Shown here: positions 6,119 to 13,570 of the stretch, piece by piece
Position numbering within the stretch: the stretch's first letter is position 1
Layout: each line of letters starts with the position of its first letter
Assembly: GCA_016193545.1 (NCBI GenBank)
Contig: JACPSA010000074.1
Span: 1-15,148 of the forward strand
Direction: 5' to 3'
From: Chloroflexota bacterium
GTDB taxonomy: Bacteria > Chloroflexota > Dehalococcoidia > Dehalococcoidales > UBA2162
DNA length: 15,148 nucleotides
Translations under genes and position numbers: made by a program
Notes under the pieces: generated by a model
What the model was told of the DNA's origin: nothing
The model's database searches: none
The model's input: only the letters and a program-made list of their open reading frames with translations

Positions 6119-7156
6119 TTATTGGACAAACACCAGTTTGTTCACCCCGCTGCTCCAGGCGTGACGTACCTGGGCGTTGTCAAAGACGGAGACACCAAAG
6201 TAGTATGTTTTGGTGAGGTCGGAGAACTGGACATCGTACTGGGAACCGGTTTGCAGTTTGCGGCTCCATTCTAGGGTATACTTACCATCTTTGTAAGCGC
6301 TTTTTGCCGTCAGGTCACCACGGTCGCCGGTGAAGGGCGCAACGATAATACCGGGGACTTCGTTCCCTGCCGTATATTTGGAGTCGTCGAAAGCCACCTT
6401 CTCATTATCTAAAATCCAGTAGGATGGGGCTGGCTTGTTGTCAGCCAGGGCATATTTCGGTAGCTTTTTGTCATCGGTCTGATTATCCAGATAGCCACCA
6501 CCGGTCTTAGGGTCGCTCTTGCGGCCGGCCTCGGGTGATTTCTGCGCATCATAGCGGGTATTATCAACATACTGGTCATCAATTTGTCCCACCGTTCCGG
6601 TGCGGATACTTTTCCAGTGCCAGATATCGCCCGTTTCGCCAGCATTAGCGGTATACTTGTTGCCGAATGCTTTGCCCGCTTCGCCAGCATGGCAGGTGAC
6701 CATGCAGCCCTGAGTATTAAAGCCGGCAATAGAGTCATTGATATTCCAGATAAAGGCCATTTTATCTTCGTAGTATACGTTGTTGTCGCCACCCTTGTCA
6801 TTGGGGTCCTTCAGTTTCTTCCAGCTACCATCTGCTTGCTTCTCCCAGGGCGACCGCCTCACACTCTGCGTTGCGTCCTGCCACTGTGCCAGGAAGTAGA
6901 TGGTATCGGCAGTATAGACCGCCCTCAGTTCTACTGCGGAAGTACCGTTGGGCAAGTTAGCACCGCCGCTGACATTGATGGTGATTGGTTTAGTCTTCGA
7001 CCAGACGGAATCAATGGTACCATCTATCTGTGGTGGCGTATCGATTTTCACTGCTCCCGCGGTATCCGCCGGCAGTGATGGTCCGGCCGGTTGGCAGGAA
7101 AGAGCCAAAAACGGGAGCAGAATGACCAGCAGGCCCACCCAAAGAAATTTCCTCAA
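6119..7156 (-). CDS. Ethylbenzene dehydrogenase-type haem-binding lipoprotein
   Basis: Predicted exported lipoprotein with a haem-binding domain like the gamma subunit of ethylbenzene dehydrogenase and related DMSO-reductase-family enzymes. I choose the TTG at 7154-7156: AAGGAGG (7165-7171) lies 8 nt upstream and the product then begins MRKFLWVGLLVILLPFLALSC, an ideal lipoprotein signal ending in LALSC. The in-frame ATG at 7178-7180 has no ribosome binding site and adds eight residues. In the numbering of that longer form, IDGTIDSVWSK (52-62) opens the domain, YTADTIYFLAQWQD (89-102) and DKMAFIWNIN (139-148) are core strands, and GCMVTCHAG (158-166) carries a CX3CH motif. WHWK (187-190) and the C-terminal LEWSRKL segment complete it. 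No molybdenum subunit or cytochrome b is adjacent, so it may act as a stand-alone periplasmic electron carrier. Whether the haem is b- or c-type is open. Confidence 0.82.
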   Translation of the reverse strand: MRKFLWVGLLVILLPFLALSCQPAGPSLPADTAGAVKIDTPPQIDGTIDSVWSKTKPITINVSGGANLPNGTSAVELRAVYTADTIYFLAQWQDATQSVRRSPWEKQADGSWKKLKDPNDKGGDNNVYYEDKMAFIWNINDSIAGFNTQGCMVTCHAGEAGKAFGNKYTANAGETGDIWHWKSIRTGTVGQIDDQYVDNTRYDAQKSPEAGRKSDPKTGGGYLDNQTDDKKLPKYALADNKPAPSYWILDNEKVAFDDSKYTAGNEVPGIIVAPFTGDRGDLTAKSAYKDGKYTLEWSRKLQTGSQYDVQFSDLTKTYYFGVSVFDNAQVRHAWSSGVNKLVFVQ

Positions 7157-7160
7157 AGTC

Positions 7161-7229
7161 TTATCCTCCTTCATAAACATTTGCTAAAATATCTGACGGG
7201 GTTAATGCCTTTTGTATTTTCTGCTTCAG
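7161..7229 (-). CDS. Possible 22-codon leader ORF with CTG start
   Basis: A CTG (7227-7229) lies five nt after the GGAGG core of a perfect Shine-Dalgarno sequence. It opens a 22-codon frame whose product ends in TPSDILANVYEGG. The TAA (7161-7163) lies inside the ribosome binding site region of the next gene, and 4 nt later comes that gene's probable TTG start. This arrangement fits a translated leader coupled to the haem-binding lipoprotein. The peptide resembles nothing I know, and CTG starts are rare, so it remains tentative. Confidence 0.3.
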   Translation of the reverse strand: MKQKIQKALTPSDILANVYEGG

Positions 7230-7230
7230 A

Positions 7231-7242
7231 ATCACCTCCTTT
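7231..7242 (-). promoter_or_regulatory. Perfect 12-nt Shine-Dalgarno sequence
   Basis: The minus strand reads AAAGGAGGTGAT, complementary over its whole length to the usual bacterial 16S rRNA 3' end. There is no ATG, GTG or TTG at proper spacing; the nearest start-like codon is CTG at 7227-7229. Confidence 0.6.
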
Positions 7243-7329
7243 TCTGTTTTGCTATTCTTATCTGTCTCAGTAGAACCCCTCATCACTTCTAGATGAAAAT
7301 ACTTAGAACTACCTATAGAAATACTACAT

Positions 7330-7358
7330 AGGATACTCTGAAAACTGCGAAAAGTCAA
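7330..7358 (-). promoter_or_regulatory. Promoter for the haem-binding lipoprotein
   Basis: On the minus strand TTGACT (7353-7358) and TATCCT (7330-7335) are 17 bp apart. The predicted start near 7323 gives a leader of roughly 165 nt before the TTG start, containing the mini-ORF. Confidence 0.55.
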
Positions 7359-7504
7359 TTGCTGGAGGTCAATATTTTAAGTCGCAAACTGTAAATTTTG
7401 ACCTGTTTTGAGATTAGGCTAGATTGGTCACACCTTTTCTTTGTCCGGCAGATACCAGAAAACAATTAGTAAGGGCTAGCGACCGATGTAACTCTGGCTC
7501 AGTC

Positions 7505-7534
7505 TTGGTATTATCAAAAGGGTGATGTTATACT
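7505..7534 (+). promoter_or_regulatory. Promoter of the ABC transporter operon
   Basis: TTGGTA (7505-7510) and TATACT (7529-7534) are separated by 18 bp, with the ribosome binding site GGAGGG (7549-7554) 7 nt before the ATG of the binding protein. The -35 box is weak, the -10 box good. Confidence 0.55.
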
Positions 7535-7561
7535 ATTAGAATATAGTAGGAGGGTTCACCT

Positions 7562-10078
7562 ATGAAAGTGTTTTTTCAGTTACCGGCAATACCTAGCGGA
7601 CTTAAGGCGAGGAGCACTTATCTAATTGCGGTTCTAATCTTCATGCTTATTTTTAATCTGGCGTGTGTCCCCAAGACATCCCCGGAGGCTCAGCCAGGTG
7701 CCAAAGTGACCGGCCTTGCTGACAAAGTAATCTTCGTCGAAGAGCCTGATTCGGCCAAAGCGGTCAGGATGATTGAAGCTGGTGATATGGATGTTTACGC
7801 TTCAGGACTGACGGACGCTGAGCTGGTCCGCAGGATTAAGTCCTCATCGGTAATGGGTTCCGAGACTTCCTATGGCTTGAACTTCGAGCTGACATTAAAC
7901 CCGGTGGGTCCGACCTTTCCCGGGACAGGCAAGCTCAACCCGTTCTATGTTCCGGCCATTCGCGAGGCATTGAACTGGCTGGTTGACCGCGGTCATATTG
8001 CTGAGGAGATATTCGGGGGTCTGGCTGTTCCGCGCTATTTTGCTCTGTCTTCCGCTTTTCCCGATTATGCGAGGTTAGCTGCTATCGCCCGGGCTCAGGA
8101 AATCAAGTATGCTCCCAGTCTGGCCAAGGCGAGAGCGGTCATCGACGAGGAGATGAAGAAATTGGGTGCCGTTATGGTGGCTGGGAAGTGGAATTACAAA
8201 GGGGCACCGGTGGAGCTAATCTTTTTGATTCGAACCGAGGACAAGCGCCGTGATGTCGGTGATTACGTGGCTACTTTGCTCGAAGAGTCGGGCTTTGTGG
8301 TCAATCGTCAATATAAGAGGGCAGCCGAAGCCTCGCCGATATGGATTGGTAGCGACCCGGCTGTGGGACGCTGGAATTTGTATACCGGCGGTTGGGTTAG
8401 TACCATAATTAACCGTGACCAGGCCGGCAACTTTAACTTCTACTATACGCCGCGAGGTCGCCCTGAGATGCTCTGGCAAGCCTATACTCCTGCCCCGGAG
8501 CTGGACAGAATTGCTGATACTCTGGACAGGCGGGACTATAAGACCTGGGAGGAACGTGAACAGCTTATGGCTGATGCCCTGCAGCTCAGCATGAAGGATT
8601 CCGTCCGTATCTGGCTGGTGGATACCGTCAATGTCTGGCCGCGCCGGGCTGAACTAGCCCTGGCGAGCGACTTGGCGGGAGGTATCTCTGGCTCCTGGCT
8701 CTGGCCATACACGCTGCGTTTCACTGATAAAAAGGGTGGTACGGTAAGATTTGGCTCTCCGAGCATTCTGACTGAACCATGGAACCCTGTTGCCGGTACC
8801 AACTGGATTTTTGATGTTATGGTGAGTCGCGGTACCCTGGAGACGGCAACTCTGCCGGACCCTTTCACGGGACTACTCTGGCCGAATCGGGTTAAATCGG
8901 CTGAGGTCTATGTTCAGGAAGGGTTGCCGGTCACCCGGACACACGATTGGCTGAGCTTGAGCTTCGTCCCATCAATTCAGGTGCCACCGGATGCCTGGAT
9001 TGATTGGGACCCTGTAGCGCAGCGCTTCCGCACGGTGGGTGAGGTGCATCCTGAGGGGCTTAAGGCACGTACCAAGACGGTGGTTCGCTATGTCGACGAC
9101 CTTTACCAGAGACACTGGCATGATGGTACCAAGATGTCGGTTGCTGACCTTGTCGTCGGCCTGGCTCTTGGCTTTGACCGGGCGAATTCGAAGAGCGCTA
9201 TCTTCGATGAGGCGGAGGTGCCATCCTTCCAAACTTTCATCCGCTATTTCCGGGGCGCCAGGATTGTACAGGAAGACCCGCTCGTGGCTGAGGTGTATGG
9301 CGACCTTACTTACCCTGACGCGGAGTGGATTGCCGATAGCGCCGCCGGTTACTTTTACAGCACCGTTCCGTGGCACACGCTGGCAATCGGGATAATTCCC
9401 GAAAAGAACCATGAGCTTGCCTTTTCATCGAGTAAGGCAGACCGGCTCAAGGTAGAGTGGATGAGCTATATTGCTGGCCCCAGTCTTCCCATCCTGGAGC
9501 GCTCCCGTGTTCAGGCTCTCAATGAGGGCTTTATTCCCTATCCAAATGTAGTGGGGAAATACGTAAATGCCGAGCAGGCTAAAGAGCGGTACACGGCTCT
9601 TGGTGAATGGTATCAAAAGAGAGGTCACTTCTGGGTGAGCAATGGCCCATTCTATGTCGAATCAATCCATCCTGTCGAGAAGACTATCGTTCTGCAGCGG
9701 TCTGAGGAGCACCTCACGGTAGATGCCAGATGGCTGGCTTTCACGAAACCCGGAATTGCTGAGGTCAAGGTCTCAGGACCGGCTCAAGTCCGTATCGGGG
9801 CGAATGCCCGATTTCAGGTTGATGTTACCCTCAACGGCAAGCCCTATGCCGCTAAGGATATTGACTTTGTGAAGTTTCTACTCTTTGCTGCTCGCGGTGA
9901 GTTGGTTCAGACAGGCGATGCTGAGAGTGTTCGGGACGGGCAGTGGCGGGTTACGCTTACGCCTGAACAGACAGCGAGCCTTCAGGCCGGTGCCAACCGG
10001 CTGGAGGTAGCCGTGGTATCCCGGCTAGTCAGTATTCCGTCCTTTGAATCGGTCACGTTCGTAACACTACCCCGGTAG
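7562..10078 (+). CDS. Family 5 ABC substrate-binding lipoprotein with permuted domain order
   Basis: This extracytoplasmic receptor of a peptide/nickel-type ABC transporter is 838 aa long; family members are usually 500-600. The signal peptide ends in a lipobox (FNLAC, Cys35). Residues 53-388 match the half that is normally C-terminal: AVRMIEAGDMDVYASGL (67-83), IREALNWLVDRGHIAEEIFGG (133-153), an ALxKA-type helix, YTGGWVSTIINRD (274-286) and the closing VNVWPRRAEL segment. Residues 391-725 then match the half that is normally N-terminal: GGTVRFGSP (392-400), HWHDGTKMSVADLVVGLAL (518-536), ARIVQEDPLVAEVYG (566-580), VSNGPFYVESI (692-702) and VLQRSEEH. Residues 730-838 form an extra beta-rich, Ig-like domain. 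The order therefore looks circularly permuted at the lobe hinge. The start has GGAGGG 7 nt upstream. It is the first gene of the transporter operon. The ligand is unknown; peptide or oligosaccharide are both possible. Confidence 0.87.
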   Translation: MKVFFQLPAIPSGLKARSTYLIAVLIFMLIFNLACVPKTSPEAQPGAKVTGLADKVIFVEEPDSAKAVRMIEAGDMDVYASGLTDAELVRRIKSSSVMGSETSYGLNFELTLNPVGPTFPGTGKLNPFYVPAIREALNWLVDRGHIAEEIFGGLAVPRYFALSSAFPDYARLAAIARAQEIKYAPSLAKARAVIDEEMKKLGAVMVAGKWNYKGAPVELIFLIRTEDKRRDVGDYVATLLEESGFVVNRQYKRAAEASPIWIGSDPAVGRWNLYTGGWVSTIINRDQAGNFNFYYTPRGRPEMLWQAYTPAPELDRIADTLDRRDYKTWEEREQLMADALQLSMKDSVRIWLVDTVNVWPRRAELALASDLAGGISGSWLWPYTLRFTDKKGGTVRFGSPSILTEPWNPVAGTNWIFDVMVSRGTLETATLPDPFTGLLWPNRVKSAEVYVQEGLPVTRTHDWLSLSFVPSIQVPPDAWIDWDPVAQRFRTVGEVHPEGLKARTKTVVRYVDDLYQRHWHDGTKMSVADLVVGLALGFDRANSKSAIFDEAEVPSFQTFIRYFRGARIVQEDPLVAEVYGDLTYPDAEWIADSAAGYFYSTVPWHTLAIGIIPEKNHELAFSSSKADRLKVEWMSYIAGPSLPILERSRVQALNEGFIPYPNVVGKYVNAEQAKERYTALGEWYQKRGHFWVSNGPFYVESIHPVEKTIVLQRSEEHLTVDARWLAFTKPGIAEVKVSGPAQVRIGANARFQVDVTLNGKPYAAKDIDFVKFLLFAARGELVQTGDAESVRDGQWRVTLTPEQTASLQAGANRLEVAVVSRLVSIPSFESVTFVTLPR

Positions 10079-10122
10079 CGGCTCAGGCTGGTGCTCCAGT
10101 GTGGTAGCGAGAAGCTTGGGAG

Positions 10123-11283
10123 TTGTCAACCAGGGAAGGGATGAGTTTTGTGAGCGGAGTTATTTCGGGTGCAGAGGGGCCGTCAGGCGGCCGCCGGCGG
10201 GCAGTCCCGAGTACGCTGACCAGGGTTGCTAAGTACACTGGTTATAGAGCTGTGGCACTGTTGCTGACCGTTGTCGTCGGCGTTTATCTCACGATTCTCA
10301 TCGCCAACATGGGCGGATATGTAGACCAGATTAGAATTGCTCAGATTCGGGAAGCAGCTGGAGGGCGCGTTGCTGCCGACCGGCAGTTACAAGGATTGCC
10401 AATCAGCGAAATCCGTAACCGTATCGACCAGTATGTTGAGTTGGAGGTTAAGCGCCTTAGACTGGACCGGCCGTTTGCGCTGCGCAGCTTGACTTACCTG
10501 ACCGATGCGCTGTCACTTTCTCTGGGGCGTGCTGAAAATCTGACCAGCGATAGTGGTTCAAGGCAGGTTCGGCAAATTCTACTTGAGCGTCTTCCAGCTA
10601 CATTGCTACTTTTTGCTACCTCCTACTTGCTTCTATTTTTCGGTACCATTTTTGTTGCTCTCTTTCTGTCCCGGCGTTATGGAAGTTTCCTGGACCGGGC
10701 GGTAGTTGCCCTGGTTCCAACCTCGGTGGCACCCTCCTGGTTTTACGGAGTTTTCCTTATCCTCATTTTCGCTGCCATGCTAAAAGTCCTGCCCTTCGGT
10801 GGCATGGTAACCTCGCCACCTCCTCAGTCGGCGTTGGAATACGGTCTGAGCGTGCTCAAGCACATGATTCTGCCGGTTGCCGCCATCACTATTGGCTCAG
10901 TTTTCGCCACAATCTACTCGTGGCGGACCTTTTTTCTTATCTACTCGGCTGAGGACTATGTGGAGATGGCGAAGGCCAAGGGACTATCGTCGTCGACCAT
11001 CGAGCGTCGCTATATTCTGAGGCCAACCCTGCCCACAATTATCACTACCTTTTCTCTGGGGCTTATCGGCATCTGGACAGGCTCGATTATCCTGGAAACT
11101 GTTTTCAACTGGCCCGGGCTGGGTCGGCTCCTCTTTCAGGCTGTCAGTGCTTTTGACACTCCGGTCGTCATCGGCGCCGAGGTTATTTATGCCTATCTTC
11201 TCGCGTTTACGGTCTTTTTGCTGGACATTGTTTACGCGCTTGTTGACCCCCGGGTAAAAGTTGGCGAGGAAAGAAAGCAATGA
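10123..11283 (+). CDS. Peptide-type ABC transporter permease, OppB/DppB family
   Basis: First membrane subunit of the transporter. The 386-aa product has a cytoplasmic N-terminal tail, TM1 (about 43-65), an extracytoplasmic loop of roughly 100 residues containing LRLDRPF and LGRAENL (family: LGLDRP, GDLGxS), and then five more helices starting at LPATLLLFATSYLLLFF. The ATPase-docking EAA loop is DYVEMAKAKGLSSSTIERRYILRPTLP, followed by the hallmark VFNWPGLGRLLFQAV and the C-terminal DPRVK. All match OppB/DppB proteins. The start is unsure: TTG 10123 gives the longest form, while ATG 10141 and GTG 10150 are also near purine-rich sequence. It follows the binding-protein gene by 44 bp without a visible terminator, and its TGA overlaps the next ATG. 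Confidence 0.93.
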   Translation: MSTREGMSFVSGVISGAEGPSGGRRRAVPSTLTRVAKYTGYRAVALLLTVVVGVYLTILIANMGGYVDQIRIAQIREAAGGRVAADRQLQGLPISEIRNRIDQYVELEVKRLRLDRPFALRSLTYLTDALSLSLGRAENLTSDSGSRQVRQILLERLPATLLLFATSYLLLFFGTIFVALFLSRRYGSFLDRAVVALVPTSVAPSWFYGVFLILIFAAMLKVLPFGGMVTSPPPQSALEYGLSVLKHMILPVAAITIGSVFATIYSWRTFFLIYSAEDYVEMAKAKGLSSSTIERRYILRPTLPTIITTFSLGLIGIWTGSIILETVFNWPGLGRLLFQAVSAFDTPVVIGAEVIYAYLLAFTVFLLDIVYALVDPRVKVGEERKQ

Positions 11284-12614
11284 GCTGGTTACGGCAGCAG
11301 TTTAAGCAGCTCTTGCGGCATCCCTCAGCTGTCGCTGGGCTGGTGGTCATTGGCGGGCTGCTCTGTCTGGCGATATATGCCGTGCTGGCGATACCCTATA
11401 GCGAAGCAATCAGGCTCTGGAGGGGTGGAGAAGGAATCTGGGACGATAGTCCCCGCAATGCCTTGCCGGCTTGGGTTAATTTCTGGCCAGGGGTCAATCT
11501 GCCTGAGACAATCATCGTCAATGCTGGGAGCGCTGCGGGCAAATCAGAAGACACGGGAGGCGTTAAAGCAGTTAAGGTCGCCCTGCCTTTTGATTATCAA
11601 TATGATGATTTTCCGAGCGAGGTAACAATCTTCTTTGAAGCTAAATTCGACCAGCGGAGGCCACAGGTGTCCTTGTTATGGCTGACGCCGGATAATCGGG
11701 AAATAGCGCTGGGTGAGCGCGGTCTATCGGCCAGGGAGCGTTATAGTGTCTCGCTGGACCAGCGCCTGACGGCAAGGTTTGGAGGTCAGACTCCGGAGGT
11801 GGGACTTTTTGCTGACCCGGCAGCCGGAGAGGCTACCGTGTTGAAAGGTCGCTATGAACTGGTTGCCAATGTTTTGTTATTTGAGGAGGCGTCAGACATC
11901 GATGCCAAGTTGGTTGTGTATGGTAAGGTGTCCGGAGTGGCCGGAACCGATGATCGGCGCCGTGACTTGTGGTTGGCGCTCCTGTGGGGGACGCCGGTGG
12001 CTTTAGCCTTCGGGTTACTGGCGGCTGCTGGCTCGATTTTTACGACTCTGATTATCGCTGCCATTGGCGTTTGGTACGGCAGGTGGGTTGATGCTGTCAT
12101 ACAGCGCATTACCGAATTGAACGCTATTTTGCCGGCATTACCTATTCTCATCTTAATAGGCACATTCTACTCGCGCAGCATCTGGGTAATGTTGGGGGTG
12201 ATTATTTTACTGGGTATCTTCAGCCTCGGCATTAAGTCCTACCGGGCTATCTTCCTCCAGGTACGGGACTTGCCTTATATTGAGGCGGCGCGTGCTTACG
12301 GAGCCGGAAATCGGCGGATTATCTTCCGCTACATGGTGCCCAGGATTGTGCCGGTGCTCGTTCCCCAGTTTGTCCTGCTGATACCTTCTCTCGTCTTTTT
12401 GGAAGCGGCACTGGCAATTCTGGGCTTGGGCGACCCTGTTCTGCCGACGTGGGGTAAGGTACTGAATGATGCTTTCCAGAGCGGCGCACTGTATAAGGGT
12501 TATTATCATACCGTGTTGATGCCCGCCTTTTTCCTCATGTTGACCGGGTTCGGCTTTGCCATGCTTGGTTATGCTCTGGACCGCATATTCAATCCAAGGC
12601 TGAGGACAGAGTAA
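11280..12614 (+). CDS. Peptide-type ABC transporter permease, OppC/DppC family, with large extracytoplasmic insert
   Basis: Second membrane subunit, 444 aa against about 280-310 for usual DppC proteins. TM1 lies at about 18-38. The family landmark GTDxxGRD appears as GTDDRRRD (222-229) immediately before TM2, so about 175 residues (roughly 45-220) are inserted outside the membrane between TM1 and TM2. The insert has alternating hydrophobic strands (KVALPF, EVTIFFEAKF, QVSLLWLT, YELVANVLLF, AKLVVYGKV) and no Cys; it looks like a beta-sandwich. The remaining part is standard: EAA loop LPYIEAARAYGAGNRRIIFRYMVPRIVP (331-358), LGLGDPVLPTWGKVL (381-395) and a terminal DRIFNPRLR. The start ATG overlaps the upstream TGA by 4 bp, and GAGGAAAG precedes it. 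The stop TAA shares one base with the next ATG. Confidence 0.93.
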   Translation: MSWLRQQFKQLLRHPSAVAGLVVIGGLLCLAIYAVLAIPYSEAIRLWRGGEGIWDDSPRNALPAWVNFWPGVNLPETIIVNAGSAAGKSEDTGGVKAVKVALPFDYQYDDFPSEVTIFFEAKFDQRRPQVSLLWLTPDNREIALGERGLSARERYSVSLDQRLTARFGGQTPEVGLFADPAAGEATVLKGRYELVANVLLFEEASDIDAKLVVYGKVSGVAGTDDRRRDLWLALLWGTPVALAFGLLAAAGSIFTTLIIAAIGVWYGRWVDAVIQRITELNAILPALPILILIGTFYSRSIWVMLGVIILLGIFSLGIKSYRAIFLQVRDLPYIEAARAYGAGNRRIIFRYMVPRIVPVLVPQFVLLIPSLVFLEAALAILGLGDPVLPTWGKVLNDAFQSGALYKGYYHTVLMPAFFLMLTGFGFAMLGYALDRIFNPRLRTE

Positions 12615-13570
12615 TGGAAAAAGTGATTCTGAGAGTCGAAGACCTGTTCCTCTACTACCGGACATCGCGGGGTATCGTGCAGGCGGTGGACGGCGTTACT
12701 TTTGATGTTGGCTCGAAGCAAGCCCTGGCGGTGATTGGCGAGTCAGGTTGTGGCAAGAGTTCACTGATTCGGGCTATTTTACGGCTTCTCCCGCGGAACA
12801 TAGCTACCTACAGAGGTCGTATCTTTATGGATGGAATGGATGTAATGACACTTAATGAGGAGCGTTTTCGATGCGAGGTACGCTGGGTTAAGGTCTCCTC
12901 CGTTCCGCAGGCGGCCATGAATTCGTTAAATCCGGTGCTGAAAGTCGGTGACCAGGTTGCCGAGCCATTGGTAGCCCACGGCCTGATGAAGAAGGAAGAG
13001 GCGCTGGCGCGTACACGGGAGACATTCCGCCTTGTCGGGGTGCCGGAGGGATTTCTGCAGCGCTACGCTTTTGAGCTGAGCGGAGGCATGCGACAGCGGA
13101 CAGCCATCGCCATGGCTCTGGTGGCAGACCCGCCACTGCTCATCCTCGACGAGCCGACTTCAGCGCTGGATGTACTGACACAGGCTAACATTATGAATCT
13201 CTTGAAACGCATCAAGCAACAATCCGAAAGAAGTTTTATCTTTGTCAGCCATGACGTTGGCGCCTGTAGCGAGCTGGCGGATAGCATCGCCGTGATGTAT
13301 GCCGGGCAACTGGTTGAACTGAGCCGCGCTGAGGCTTTTTATCGTGAACCTCTCCATCCTTACTCGAAGAAGCTCATGGCCAGTGTGCCGAGGCTCCATG
13401 AGGAGAGAGCGCCCGAATTTATACCGGGGCAGCCTGCGGAGTTAATCAATCCATTCAAGGGGTGCCGTTTTGCCGCGCGCTGTGAGCGCCGGTTTGCTCC
13501 GTGCGATGATGAGCCGCCGATGAAGGAATTGCCTGGCGGCCGGAAGGTGAAGTGTTGGCTTTACATATGA
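12614..13570 (+). CDS. Peptide-type ABC transporter ATPase, OppD/DppD family
   Basis: Cytoplasmic ATP-binding subunit energising the transporter. The 318-aa product has Walker A GESGCGKSS (42-50), Q-loop Gln99 in SSVPQAAMNSLNPV, signature LSGGMRQR (155-162), Walker B LLILDEPTSALD (175-186) and H-loop SHD (212-214), so all catalytic motifs are intact. The C-terminal oligopeptide-transporter extension (after about residue 235, with LHPYSKKLMASVP) contains four cysteines at 284, 290, 297 and 314 in the pattern GCRFAARC-ERRFAPC-CWLYI. This pattern is usual in DppD-type ATPases and has been linked to an Fe-S cluster in a mycobacterial homologue. The wording of the Q-loop (PQxAMNSLNPV) resembles archaeal members, from memory. 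Start ATG overlaps the preceding stop by one base. Confidence 0.95.
   Translation: MEKVILRVEDLFLYYRTSRGIVQAVDGVTFDVGSKQALAVIGESGCGKSSLIRAILRLLPRNIATYRGRIFMDGMDVMTLNEERFRCEVRWVKVSSVPQAAMNSLNPVLKVGDQVAEPLVAHGLMKKEEALARTRETFRLVGVPEGFLQRYAFELSGGMRQRTAIAMALVADPPLLILDEPTSALDVLTQANIMNLLKRIKQQSERSFIFVSHDVGACSELADSIAVMYAGQLVELSRAEAFYREPLHPYSKKLMASVPRLHEERAPEFIPGQPAELINPFKGCRFAARCERRFAPCDDEPPMKELPGGRKVKCWLYI

Larger units (their letters stand above)
7181..7561. other. Divergent regulatory region
   Basis: This 381-bp region separates the minus-strand haem-binding lipoprotein gene from the plus-strand transporter operon. It holds one promoter for each direction, the strong Shine-Dalgarno and most of the mini-ORF on the minus strand. 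Between the two promoters (about 7359-7504) I see no gene and no clear operator palindrome. Confidence 0.7.

Noticed and set aside
7231..7242. Plus strand reads like the 3' end of 16S rRNA
   Set aside because: Only the anti-Shine-Dalgarno-like 12 bases match; the flanks are not rRNA. It is better explained as a Shine-Dalgarno on the minus strand.
7161..7358. 65-codon minus-strand open frame as a full gene
   Set aside because: Its GTG or ATG-type starts have no ribosome binding site, and its 5' end coincides with the predicted -35 box of the promoter. Only the last 22 codons follow a Shine-Dalgarno, so only that part is kept, as tentative.
10984..11280. 98-codon minus-strand ORF inside the first permease
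   Set aside because: It is the antisense shadow of the conserved permease C-terminal region, with no ribosome binding site and no family resemblance.
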